Positions 1-8,564 of a DNA stretch of 64,000 nucleotides are shown here, piece by piece. Source of the stretch: Ruminococcaceae bacterium UBA1730 (lineage in GTDB: Bacteria; Bacillota; Clostridia; Oscillospirales; Acutalibacteraceae); the NCBI GenBank assembly GCA_002315935.1, contig DCII01000032.1, forward strand, positions 11,222 to 75,221. Direction: 5' to 3'. The notes below the pieces were generated by a model. It searched no databases and was not told where the DNA came from. It saw only the letters and a list, made by a program, of their open reading frames with translations. Every line of letters begins with the position of its first letter. Position 1 is the first letter of the stretch. The position numbers were made by a program, and so were the translations under genes.

Positions 1-1
1 T

Positions 2-2248
2 AAAAACATCAAGCACAATATTGAGGTTATCGTTGACCGAATTGTTATCAAGGACGGCATCCGTTCAAGGCTTGCGGAATCCGTTGAAACGGCAACAGGT
101 CTTTCCGAGGGTCTGTTGATGATTGATGTTATCGGCGGCGAAGAGCTTCTTTTTTCGCTCAATTACGCCTGCCCCGAGCACGGAGTGAGCATTGAAGAGC
201 TTGAGCCACGCTCATTTTCATTCAATAATCCCTTCGGTGCCTGCCCGAAATGTATGGGTCTCGGTGTATTTTCAAAAATAAATCCTACTCTCGTTGTGCC
301 TGACGGAGGTCTTTCCCTGCGTGAGGGAGCAATCAAGGCAAGCGGCTGGTCCAAGAATGACGGCGGAACTATTTCGCAGATGTATATGGAGGGTCTTGCG
401 AATGCCTATGATTTTTCGCTCGACACTCCGTTTGATAAGCTTTCCGAAAAGGCGAAAAATGTAATTTTCTACGGCACAAACGGCAAGAAAATCAAGCTTT
501 CGAGAAGCACGGAATACGGCTCCGGAACTTATATGACCGATTTTGAAGGAATAATCAACAATCTCGAACGCCGTTATACCGAGAGCACGAGCGAAGCCTC
601 AAGAGCCGATATTGAATCGCTGATGACAATTGAAAAATGCCATGAATGCGGCGGTGCAAGACTTCGAAAGGAATCCTTGAGCGTAACCGTCGGCGGCATA
701 AGCATCAACGATTTCGTCAATAAATCAATCAAGGAAGAGATAAAATTCATTGAAAATCTTGAGCTTTCCGAAAGAGAAAAGATGATTGCGGATATGATTC
801 TCAAGGAAATAAAGAGCCGACTTTCATTCCTTTCGAGTGTCGGTCTTGATTACCTTTCTCTTGCCCGTTCATCCGCAACCCTCTCCGGCGGCGAAGCACA
901 GAGAATTCGCCTTGCAACGCAGATTGGTTCTTCTCTTATGGGAGTGCTTTATATACTCGATGAGCCGAGCATCGGACTGCATCAGAGAGATAATGAAAAG
1001 CTTCTCAACACCCTCAAGGAGCTTCGTGACCTCGGCAACACTCTTATTGTTGTTGAGCATGATGAAGACACAATGCTTGCGGCTGACTATATTGTTGATG
1101 TCGGTCCGGGTGCCGGAATTCACGGCGGCGAAATCATCTGCTGCGGCTCTGCACAGGATATTATGAACTGCGAAAAATCAATCACAGGTCAGTATCTGAG
1201 CGGCAAAAAATCCATTCCCATTCCCGAAAAGAGAAGAAAAGGCAACGGAAAGATGCTTACCGTTTTCGGTGCAAAGGAAAACAATCTTCGCAATATTGAT
1301 GTTAATTTCCCTCTTGGAAAATTCATCTGTGTAACGGGCGTTTCGGGAAGCGGAAAATCCTCTCTCGTCAATGAAATTCTGAATAAGCATCTTGCCTGCG
1401 AGCTAAACAATGCAAAAAAAATCTGCGGTTCCTTCGACAGAATAGAGGGTGCGGAAAATCTTGACAAGGTTATTAATATTGACCAATCCCCCATCGGCAG
1501 AACTCCACGCTCCAACCCTGCAACCTATACGGGCGTTTTCACCGACATCCGTGAGCTTTTCGCCGCAACCGTTGATTCAAAAAAGCGTGGTTACAAGGCG
1601 AACCGCTTCTCTTTCAATGTCAAGGGCGGCAGATGCGAAGCCTGCCAGGGTGACGGCATAGTCAAAATCGAAATGCACTTCCTTGCGGATATTTATGTTC
1701 CTTGCGAGGTCTGCGGCGGAAAGAGATATAACCATGAAACTCTTGAAGTCAAGTACAAGGGCAAAACAATCTATGATGTGCTTGAAATGACGGTTGAAGA
1801 GGGAATGTATTTCTTCGAGGCACAGCCGAAAATTCATAAGAAACTGAAAACGCTTTATGATGTCGGTCTCGGCTATGTTAAAATCGGTCAGCCTGCAACA
1901 ACGCTTTCGGGCGGCGAAGCACAGAGAGTGAAACTTGCAACCGAACTTGCAAAGCATTCAACAGGCAAGACCTGCTATATTCTTGATGAACCCACAACAG
2001 GTCTGCACACCGCAGATGTTCACAGGCTCATTGAGGTGCTTCAGCGGTTCGTTGATTCGGGCAACACGGTCATAGTCATTGAGCATAATCTTGATGTTAT
2101 CAAGGTTGCCGACCATATAATTGACCTCGGTCCCGAGGGCGGAGACGGCGGCGGCACCATCGTTGCACAGGGCACTCCCGAGGAGGTTGCAGAGTGCCCC
2201 GAATCCTATACGGGAAAGTATCTCAGGAAGCTGCTTAATATTCAATAA
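2..2248 (+). CDS. uvrA: UvrA, excinuclease ABC subunit A (5' end outside the window)
   Basis: DNA-damage recognition ATPase of UvrABC nucleotide excision repair, acting in the cytoplasm as a dimer. The frame is open from base 2, and the residues before the first internal ATG (KHNIEVIVDRIV..., RSRLAESVETA) match the UvrA family, so the gene starts upstream and the ATG at 116 is internal. Visible are the ABC signature LSGGEAQR in both halves, the C-terminal Walker A GVSGSGKSS, two ILDEP Walker B motifs, and zinc-finger CxxC pairs (CHECGG; CEACQGDG with CEVCGG). The stop lies 14 bp inside the convergent gene that follows. UvrB and UvrC are not in view. Identity is certain; only the N-terminal part (first Walker A region) is missing. 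Confidence 0.97.
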   Translation, partial: KNIKHNIEVIVDRIVIKDGIRSRLAESVETATGLSEGLLMIDVIGGEELLFSLNYACPEHGVSIEELEPRSFSFNNPFGACPKCMGLGVFSKINPTLVVPDGGLSLREGAIKASGWSKNDGGTISQMYMEGLANAYDFSLDTPFDKLSEKAKNVIFYGTNGKKIKLSRSTEYGSGTYMTDFEGIINNLERRYTESTSEASRADIESLMTIEKCHECGGARLRKESLSVTVGGISINDFVNKSIKEEIKFIENLELSEREKMIADMILKEIKSRLSFLSSVGLDYLSLARSSATLSGGEAQRIRLATQIGSSLMGVLYILDEPSIGLHQRDNEKLLNTLKELRDLGNTLIVVEHDEDTMLAADYIVDVGPGAGIHGGEIICCGSAQDIMNCEKSITGQYLSGKKSIPIPEKRRKGNGKMLTVFGAKENNLRNIDVNFPLGKFICVTGVSGSGKSSLVNEILNKHLACELNNAKKICGSFDRIEGAENLDKVINIDQSPIGRTPRSNPATYTGVFTDIRELFAATVDSKKRGYKANRFSFNVKGGRCEACQGDGIVKIEMHFLADIYVPCEVCGGKRYNHETLEVKYKGKTIYDVLEMTVEEGMYFFEAQPKIHKKLKTLYDVGLGYVKIGQPATTLSGGEAQRVKLATELAKHSTGKTCYILDEPTTGLHTADVHRLIEVLQRFVDSGNTVIVIEHNLDVIKVADHIIDLGPEGGDGGGTIVAQGTPEEVAECPESYTGKYLRKLLNIQ

Positions 2249-2954
2249 ACAGAGCAGTTAAACTCTGTTTATAATAAGGCAAAACATAGAGCACGGGCAA
2301 TCCGAAAATGCAGAGAAAAAGCCACGGAATAAATCCGATTTTAAAAAGAGCCGTGTTCAGAAGCTTCCCTTCGGTGTGCTTTATGCTTAAGCTTATCGCT
2401 TCAAGCGGCGAAATCCCCCTGTAACTTGCAAGATAGAATTCCGCTCTTGAATATTTCTGAATATGAATAAAGAATGTAACTGCTCCAATCAGGAACGCAG
2501 CTGCAATTCCGATTGCGATTGACAGAACAATTTTTTCGCTCATGTTTTCTTCACGAAGCTTTTTCAGTAAAAAGAAAACCGCAACAAATGGTACGGCTTC
2601 ATAAACCGCAAAATAAAAAAGCTTTATGAAAAACAGAAACAGATTGAGAATGCAGGAATTCACTCCGCTTTCAAAATCAACTCCGTCAGATGAGCGTGTG
2701 CCGGAATAGAGCAGAATATATCTTCTCTGCATCCTGAGCTTGAGCGGAGAAATGCAGAAAAGTGCGAGCGGAGCTGATAAAAATGCCGTTGCAGAAAGGA
2801 CTGACGGCGGAATGTCATACGGCAAAACCGTCAGCCCTGCATTGCAGAGCGAAAAAAGCAGGAAGAAAAACATCAGCAGGAATGTTCCCGGCAAGACGGA
2901 AAGCTCTTCTCCTAAAAGTGCACGACGGGCGGATAATTTAACCTGAGCAAACAT
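2235..2954 (-). CDS. Multi-pass membrane protein, DUF975-like
   Basis: Integral membrane protein of 239 residues with about five hydrophobic segments (near residues 25-45, 50-72, 105-130, 145-165 and 205-230). The C-terminal stretch, a 'SLSIKHTEGKLLN' segment followed by a Trp-containing helix and 'LPYYKQSLTALFIEY', resembles the DUF975 family of small Firmicutes membrane proteins, whose function is unknown. It is convergent with uvrA and overlaps its end by 14 bp. A terminator hairpin precedes it on the same strand, so it is probably transcribed separately from the hydrolase gene upstream. The ribosome binding site before the ATG is weak (GGAATGAT). The membrane assignment is firm, the family assignment tentative. 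Confidence 0.65.
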   Translation of the reverse strand: MFAQVKLSARRALLGEELSVLPGTFLLMFFFLLFSLCNAGLTVLPYDIPPSVLSATAFLSAPLALFCISPLKLRMQRRYILLYSGTRSSDGVDFESGVNSCILNLFLFFIKLFYFAVYEAVPFVAVFFLLKKLREENMSEKIVLSIAIGIAAAFLIGAVTFFIHIQKYSRAEFYLASYRGISPLEAISLSIKHTEGKLLNTALFKIGFIPWLFLCIFGLPVLYVLPYYKQSLTALFIEY

Positions 2955-2967
2955 AACATCATTCCAT

Positions 2968-3004
2968 AAAAAATATTCGGGAAAATCTCTCCCGAATATT
3001 TTTT
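2968..3004 (-). terminator. Rho-independent terminator of the secreted hydrolase gene
   Basis: Perfect 15-bp inverted repeat (2968-2982 with 2990-3004) with a 7-base loop. The arms end in A6/T6, so the minus-strand transcript carries a stem followed by a U run directly after the hydrolase stop codon at 3020. Confidence 0.85.
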
Positions 3005-3019
3005 GCTTTTTCTGTGAAA

Positions 3020-4546
3020 TTATCCCCTGATTGTGTCAAGAAATCCGAAGAATTTATCCATTGCAGGTGCGAGCTTATCCGTATAAACCGAATCAATCTT
3101 CTCATAGGTCGGAGCAGTTGCACCGGGAGCGAAGTTACCCAGAGCGATAACACGCAAATTCGGCTTGTCATTCTGCAAAAACTGGGTGAACTTCGGATTG
3201 CTGAAAACGGTTAAATCCTCGTCTGAATATGCGAACCAGTTATACAACTCTCTGATTCCGTCATGACAGTTTGCGTGAAGCATTCCTTTGATGAACCATG
3301 TGTATTCGGGCAGAATGCAGGTTGAAGCATCAATTCTGCCGTCGGGAGAAACATGGTTATGGCCGTCCTGAACCTTCTGAACATAATCTGCACCGAGAGT
3401 CTGTCCTCTTTCGGCAACAGTTGCACCCGCCGAAGCATATTTTGTGTCAACTGTTCCGTCGCTGTCAGAGGTGATTGATTCAACAAGCGGAGTCCTCTGA
3501 ATATCGTAGCCTGCAACTATCATGATTTTAGTGCCTTCATCGAGTGCACACTTGAGGATTTCTTCCGCCTTGCACTGAACATTATAATGATAATAGTCTG
3601 CTTTTTTAATCAGACCTGCCTGAGCTTCGGGGTCAAGATTTATTCTCTTTGCCTCCTCGTATGAAGCATCGGGAACGAATGCCCATAAGCCTAAAAGAGT
3701 TCCGAAAACAGGTGTCATAAGCTCGTCAAAAACTCTTGTCTGAAGATTTTCAAGAAGCTTACCGCCTGCCTTCATAACAGCATCAATAATTCCCGAATAA
3801 TAAAGACCGTTGAAAAGAAGATTGAGAGCAAGGCTTCCGCCGTCAACAACGGGAAAAGCTGTTGTGCCGTAATCAAGCAGAGCCTTTCCGTCAAGCTTCA
3901 GCCTTCTGCAAAGAAGGTCGCCCGCAACGGCAGTTCCCTGAAGCGGACAGCATTGGAAGATGCAGACATCAACATCGTCATAGCCGTATTCATGGAAATA
4001 TGACATTGCAACAACTCCGCCCATTGACGAAGCTCTGAAATTGACTGTTTCGTGACGTGTCAGCTTCTTGACCTCTTCAACGAATTCTCTGAGCTGAGCC
4101 GCAACCTCAACAGGGTCAAGACGCCAGTCATAGTGAAAATAATAATCCTTGTTTATTCCGTGGTCACTGCCTGTCGGCTTTTCAAGCTTAACGCTGACAT
4201 TCGGAGCGGAATTTCCGTTTCCGTCAAGAGCCATTGCACCCATTGCATCATTGACCGCATCAATGAGAGCAGTTCCGAATTTATCATAGTTTCTGAAAAT
4301 CGGAAGCATGAGCAGTGACGGAAGAATTTTTCCGACAATGTCGAGAATTGATTTTGTCTGCGGTCTGAAAATAACTCTTTCGTTTTCGGTGTCCGGATTT
4401 TCATAAATATCCGTGTTGCCGAGAGGACCGACATAGATGGTCGGATTGATTCCGCAGCTGCATTTATCCTCTGCGGCAAATGAAGCGGGAGCGGCAAGAA
4501 CGAAAACGATTGAAAGAGAAAGAATTACCGAAACAAATTTTTTCAT
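3020..4546 (-). CDS. Secreted alpha/beta hydrolase, LCAT/lipase-like
   Basis: A 508-residue exported protein with a clear signal peptide (MKKFVSVILSLSIVFVLAAPASFA, cut after residue 24 or so). An alpha/beta-hydrolase core follows: a 'YDWRLDP' segment typical of lecithin:cholesterol acyltransferase-like lipases near residue 139, the nucleophile elbow ASSMGG (Ser174; Ala replaces the usual first Gly of GxSxG), a candidate acid in SDSDGTV, and candidate histidines in the 'DGHNHVSPDG' and 'LHANCHDG' stretches. This suggests hydrolysis of an ester or acyl lipid outside the cell; the substrate cannot be read. The gene is single, divergent from the metallophosphoesterase and followed by a strong terminator. 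Fold and export are well supported; the LCAT-like assignment is an inference from motifs. Confidence 0.75.
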   Translation of the reverse strand: MKKFVSVILSLSIVFVLAAPASFAAEDKCSCGINPTIYVGPLGNTDIYENPDTENERVIFRPQTKSILDIVGKILPSLLMLPIFRNYDKFGTALIDAVNDAMGAMALDGNGNSAPNVSVKLEKPTGSDHGINKDYYFHYDWRLDPVEVAAQLREFVEEVKKLTRHETVNFRASSMGGVVAMSYFHEYGYDDVDVCIFQCCPLQGTAVAGDLLCRRLKLDGKALLDYGTTAFPVVDGGSLALNLLFNGLYYSGIIDAVMKAGGKLLENLQTRVFDELMTPVFGTLLGLWAFVPDASYEEAKRINLDPEAQAGLIKKADYYHYNVQCKAEEILKCALDEGTKIMIVAGYDIQRTPLVESITSDSDGTVDTKYASAGATVAERGQTLGADYVQKVQDGHNHVSPDGRIDASTCILPEYTWFIKGMLHANCHDGIRELYNWFAYSDEDLTVFSNPKFTQFLQNDKPNLRVIALGNFAPGATAPTYEKIDSVYTDKLAPAMDKFFGFLDTIRG

Positions 4547-4614
4547 TTATTTTCACCTCTGATTTGCATTTTATCACATATTTCTTTCCTGCACAAGATT
4601 ATTTTTACAACCGA

Positions 4615-4643
4615 TTGAAAAAGCTTTGCACATATGTTAAAAT
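4615..4643 (+). promoter_or_regulatory. Sigma-A promoter for the metallophosphoesterase/MFS pair
   Basis: TTGAAA (4615-4620), a 17-bp spacer and TAAAAT (4638-4643), 28 bp upstream of the ATG and its GGAGG site. Confidence 0.65.
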
Positions 4644-4670
4644 AACACATCTATATTTCGGAGGTTGAAA

Positions 4671-5816
4671 ATGCTTAAATTCAATAACGGAAAATTCAAA
4701 ATACTTATCTTCGGCGATATTCACGAAACCTATGACTATAAAACAAATCCCAAATTCAAGGATATGCAAAAGCTCATGAATGCGGCTCTTGAGGAATATA
4801 AGCCTGACCTCTGCGTGCTTATGGGCGACAACTGCTCAACAGGAGAGGTTGAAAAAGACCCTGATGGATTCAAAAAAATGATGGAGGCTGTCATAAAACC
4901 CATCACAGACAGAAAAATTCCTGTTGCGGCAATTCTCGGAAACCATGAGCACGACCACGGTGCAGAAGACAAGGTTGTTGAAATCTGCAATTCAATCGAA
5001 GGGCTGATAATGCGTAACGACACTCCCGAAGAAATAACGGGGAACGCAAACTTCAAGGAGCTTATTTATTCCGAAGACGGCAAAACTCCCGAATTCTGCC
5101 TTTGGTTCATTGATTCAAACAATCTCGGTGAAGACAAGGATGTCTGCCACTATGATTATGTTCACAGCGACCAGATAAGATGGTTTGAAGACGAAAGTGC
5201 AAAGCTCAGGGAAATCAACGGCGGTGTGCCGATGCCGGCATTCGTTTTTCAGCATATTCCCGTTCCCGAGGAATATAAATTATTCAGAAAAGCAAAAATA
5301 TGGGAGCTTCCCTGGGCAACAAGAGGGTTCAGAGGCAAGAGCGATACCTTCTATATGCTCAAAAATGGTTGCAAGGGCTACCTCGGCGAGGGTCCCTGTG
5401 CTCCCGATATTAACAACGGTCAATTTGCAAGCTGGAAGAGAGTCGGCGGAATTCTTGCCGCATTCTTCGGTCATGACCATCTCAATGATTTCAGCGGATA
5501 TTTCGATGACATTTATCTTGCTCAGCACAAAACCTCCGGATTCAGAGCATACACAGACGGTTGCCATTCAATGGTCAGATGCGTAACAATTGACGAAAAC
5601 AACCTGAATTCGTTTACCGATGAAATCAAGCATTTCAAGGAATTCGGTCTGAAATGCGAATGCCTCGGACCGATATTCAGAAACTTTACGGACAGAGAAA
5701 GCAGAAACATCCATATTGCCGCAGATGCTCTTTATGTTCTCGGCGGCGTTGCAACGGCACTTATCGGAATTAAACATATCAAATCAAGAGGAGAAAGAAA
5801 AAATGGCAAAAAGTGA
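4671..5816 (+). CDS. Calcineurin-like metallophosphoesterase
   Basis: Cytoplasmic phosphoesterase of 381 residues. Metal-binding motifs in order: 'FGDIHE' (D-x-H) near residue 14, 'LMGDNC' (GD) near 47, 'LGNHEHD' (GNHE) near 83, an isolated 'FQHIP' histidine, and 'FFGHDH' (GHDH), the full set of a dinuclear metallophosphoesterase. The C-terminal ~50 residues contain a hydrophobic stretch (ALYVLGGVATALIGI), possibly a membrane anchor. The ATG at 4671 is chosen over the in-frame TTG six bases earlier because GGAGG sits 6 bp before it. Its last 14 bp overlap the start of the MFS gene, so the two are translationally coupled. The substrate is unknown; a phosphorylated compound moved by the partner transporter is possible. 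Confidence 0.85.
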   Translation: MLKFNNGKFKILIFGDIHETYDYKTNPKFKDMQKLMNAALEEYKPDLCVLMGDNCSTGEVEKDPDGFKKMMEAVIKPITDRKIPVAAILGNHEHDHGAEDKVVEICNSIEGLIMRNDTPEEITGNANFKELIYSEDGKTPEFCLWFIDSNNLGEDKDVCHYDYVHSDQIRWFEDESAKLREINGGVPMPAFVFQHIPVPEEYKLFRKAKIWELPWATRGFRGKSDTFYMLKNGCKGYLGEGPCAPDINNGQFASWKRVGGILAAFFGHDHLNDFSGYFDDIYLAQHKTSGFRAYTDGCHSMVRCVTIDENNLNSFTDEIKHFKEFGLKCECLGPIFRNFTDRESRNIHIAADALYVLGGVATALIGIKHIKSRGERKNGKK

Positions 5817-7134
5817 AAAGCTCGGAAAGCTCACGATGTTCAACATCATTCTTTTCGGATTCATCGGTCAGGTTGCCTGGGCGGTTGAAAACAACTTCTT
5901 CAACACATTTCTCTTTTCGTTCGGCGGCACAACGCAGGATATTTCAACTATGGTTGCCGCAAGCTCGGTTGTTGCGGTTATTGCAACCTTTCTCATGGGC
6001 ACATTGAGCGATAAGCTCGGCAAAAGAAAAATCTTTCTCAACGCAGGATATATCGCATGGGGCATAACCGTTATGGTCTTTGCCTTCATTTCAAGAGAAA
6101 ACCTCGGTGCACTTATCGGAAAGGAAGCAACCTCGGCGGCGGCTCTTTCGGCGACCGTCACAACAACAATCATCATGGACTGCATTATGACCTTCATGGG
6201 CTCAACCAGCAACGATTCAGCCTTCAACGCATGGGTAACGGATGTCACCTCAACCTCAAACAGAGCAAAGGTTGAAGGTCTTCTCGCAATCCTTCCCGTT
6301 GTTGCTCTCGTTCTTGTTACAGCTGTTTTCGGTGCAGTTGCAGGCGACAGCAATAATTATTCTCCCTGCTTCCTCGGTCTCGGAATTCTTGTTGTTATCT
6401 GCGGCATTCTCGGAATTTTCACCGTTAAGGAATCCCTTTCGGGAGAAAAAACCGAAAGCAATTTCTGGAGCGACCTCATTTACGGCTTCAGACCGAGTGT
6501 TATCAAATCCCATAAAAGCCTTTATCTTTCACTCTGCTGTATGGGAATCTATGCAATTGCAAGTCAGGTGTTTTTTCCCTATATATTCATCTATCTTGAG
6601 CATCAGGTTGATTTCAAAACGCAGTTCAGCATTCCATCCGCAATAGTTGCCGGCATCATCATTCTCGCAGTTCTTGCCGGAGTTGTCGCTTCGATATTCC
6701 TCATGGATAAGCTCGGCAAGGCAAAATTCGCCTTACCTGCCGTTTTTCTTTTCTGTGTAGGTCTGACCGCTCTTCATTTTGCAGGAAGCCATCTTATTAA
6801 ATTCGCAGTTTCAATGGCAACTGCAATCGGCGGCTACGGAATGCTCATGATTCTTCTCGGAGCGGCAATCCGTGACTTCACTCCCGAGGATAAAGCAGGT
6901 CAGTTCCAGGGAGTCAGAATGATATTCGCAGTTATGCTTCCGATGATTATCGGTCCGAAAATCGGTTCAATCGTCACCGATAAATTCTCTGCAACAACAT
7001 ATTCGAATTCTTACGGCGAAACAGTTCTTGTTCCCCCTCCGCATATCTTTCTTGCATCGGCAATAGTAGGCATTTTCATTCTAATCCCCCTTGTTTTTCT
7101 CGTCAAAGAATGGAAAAAATCAAAAAACAGTTGA
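5803..7134 (+). CDS. MFS transporter, GPH/sugar:cation symporter-like
   Basis: A 443-residue polytopic protein with about 12 hydrophobic segments. The opening 'GFIGQVAWAVENNFFNTFLF' and the loop 2-3 motif 'GTLSDKLGKRKIF' are those of major facilitator proteins related to the glycoside-pentoside-hexuronide group. The start is the ATG at 5803 (AGAGGAGAAAG upstream), which overlaps the end of the metallophosphoesterase gene by 14 bp. An earlier in-frame ATG at 5716 would lie deep inside that gene and is rejected. The co-transcribed phosphoesterase suggests a solute/phosphate-ester pathway, but the substrate is not visible. The -35 element of the next promoter overlaps its stop codon. Confidence 0.8.
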   Translation: MAKSEKLGKLTMFNIILFGFIGQVAWAVENNFFNTFLFSFGGTTQDISTMVAASSVVAVIATFLMGTLSDKLGKRKIFLNAGYIAWGITVMVFAFISRENLGALIGKEATSAAALSATVTTTIIMDCIMTFMGSTSNDSAFNAWVTDVTSTSNRAKVEGLLAILPVVALVLVTAVFGAVAGDSNNYSPCFLGLGILVVICGILGIFTVKESLSGEKTESNFWSDLIYGFRPSVIKSHKSLYLSLCCMGIYAIASQVFFPYIFIYLEHQVDFKTQFSIPSAIVAGIIILAVLAGVVASIFLMDKLGKAKFALPAVFLFCVGLTALHFAGSHLIKFAVSMATAIGGYGMLMILLGAAIRDFTPEDKAGQFQGVRMIFAVMLPMIIGPKIGSIVTDKFSATTYSNSYGETVLVPPPHIFLASAIVGIFILIPLVFLVKEWKKSKNS

Positions 7135-7158
7135 CTTTTTTCAATAAAAGGCTAAAAT
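7131..7158 (+). promoter_or_regulatory. Probable sigma-A promoter of trkA-trkH
   Basis: TTGACT (7131-7136), a 16-bp spacer and TAAAAT (7153-7158). The -35 box overlaps the MFS stop codon; the trkA ATG lies 37 bp downstream. Confidence 0.55.
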
Positions 7159-7194
7159 ACATAATTACCATTGAAAAAGGATGAATTACTGATT

Positions 7195-8553
7195 ATGCAT
7201 ATTATTATTGTCGGTCAGGGTAAGCTTGGCATGACCTTAACCAAAATGCTTTCAACCGAGGGGCACGATATTGTTGTTGTTGATAAGCTTGACGAGGTTG
7301 TTGATTCAACGGTCAACGCTTATGATGTTATGGGTATCTGCGGAAACGGTGCAGACTGCTCCGTTCTTCAGGAAGCAGGTGCCGCAAAAGCGAAGCTCAT
7401 TATTGCAGTCACCGCCTCTGACGAGCTGAATATCCTCTGCTGCCTTATTGCAAAAAGAATGGGCACGGAGCATACCATTGCCAGAGTCCGCAACCCGGAC
7501 TATGCAAAGCAGACTCATTTTCTGCGTTCCGAGCTCGGCATAAACATGATAGTTAACCCCGAATACGAAACGGCAAACGAAATGTCGAGAATAATCCGCT
7601 TTCCGTCTGCCGCAAATCTTGATTCATTTGCAAGAGGAAAGATTGAAATTGCCCGTGTAAGAATGCATTCGGATAATCCCCTGTGCGATGTTGCAATTAA
7701 GGATATACGCAAAAAAATCAGAGCTGTTGTGATTATCTGTGCAGTTCAACGCAATGATGAAGTTTTTATTCCTTCGGGTGACTTTGTTCTTCGCCGTGAC
7801 GATATAATCAGCATAACCGGCGTCAGAGCTGAGCTTTCCGTTTTCATGAAACAGACGGGTGTTTACAAGCAGAAAATCAAAAATGTTATGATTATCGGCG
7901 GCGGAAGAATTGCATATTATCTTTCAACTCTTCTTGCCGACACAGGCAGAAACATCAAGCTCATTGAAATCAACGAAAAAAGATGCCGTGAAATGAGCGA
8001 GCTTCTTACCGATGATGTTACGATAATTCACGGCGACGGCACCGACCAGGATATTCTTGAGGAGCAGGGTCTTGACAGGCAGGATGCCCTTGTTGCCCTG
8101 ACGGGAATTGACGAAGAAAACATAATCGTTTCAATGTACGCCGAATCAAAGGGAGTCAACAAGGTTATGACGAAGGTCAACCGCCATTCCTCATCCCTTC
8201 TTAACGAAATCGGACTTGAAACGATTGTTTCTCCGCAGATTGTTGCGAGCAATCTTGTTACAAGATATGTGCGTGCACTTCATAATTCAGACGGAAATTC
8301 AAGTATGCAAACGCTCTATAAGCTTGTCGGCGGCAGAGTTGAAGCAGTTGAATTCATCGTTCCCGATGATGCACAGTATACCGATATTCAGTTCAAGGAC
8401 CTTCAGCTTCTTCCCAATCTTCTCATTGCCTGCATCATCCGCAACGGCAAAATCATCTTCCCCTGCGGCTCCGATGTTATGAAAAAGAAAGACAGCGTAA
8501 TTATTATCACCGCAGGCAGAATCATAGAAGACCTGCACGATATATTTATGTAA
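7195..8553 (+). CDS. trkA: TrkA, NAD-binding gating subunit of Trk K+ uptake
   Basis: Peripheral cytoplasmic subunit (452 residues) that forms the gating ring under the TrkH channel. It has the two-fold TrkA architecture: RCK_N Rossmann domain (MHIIIVGQGKLGMTL, residues 1-120), RCK_C (about 135-215), a second RCK_N (MIIGGGRIAYYL, from about 228) and a second RCK_C (about 370-452). RCK_N binds NAD(H) or ATP/ADP; RCK_C domains of this family are c-di-AMP sites in several Firmicutes. The start is the ATG at 7195, where the canonical N-terminus begins; a TTG 24 bp upstream would add a non-homologous tail. trkH follows after 11 bp. Unlike the single-unit protein at 11479, this is full length. Confidence 0.93.
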   Translation: MHIIIVGQGKLGMTLTKMLSTEGHDIVVVDKLDEVVDSTVNAYDVMGICGNGADCSVLQEAGAAKAKLIIAVTASDELNILCCLIAKRMGTEHTIARVRNPDYAKQTHFLRSELGINMIVNPEYETANEMSRIIRFPSAANLDSFARGKIEIARVRMHSDNPLCDVAIKDIRKKIRAVVIICAVQRNDEVFIPSGDFVLRRDDIISITGVRAELSVFMKQTGVYKQKIKNVMIIGGGRIAYYLSTLLADTGRNIKLIEINEKRCREMSELLTDDVTIIHGDGTDQDILEEQGLDRQDALVALTGIDEENIIVSMYAESKGVNKVMTKVNRHSSSLLNEIGLETIVSPQIVASNLVTRYVRALHNSDGNSSMQTLYKLVGGRVEAVEFIVPDDAQYTDIQFKDLQLLPNLLIACIIRNGKIIFPCGSDVMKKKDSVIIITAGRIIEDLHDIFM

Positions 8554-8564
8554 GGATTATTATA

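Noticed and set aside
5716..5802. Earlier ATG for the MFS transporter
   Set aside because: Would begin 100 bp inside the metallophosphoesterase gene and add 29 non-homologous residues; the ATG at 5803 has a proper ribosome site.
4547..7194. Riboswitch (for example c-di-AMP type) before the metallophosphoesterase or trkA
   Set aside because: The leaders are only about 20-40 bases long, too short for such an element.
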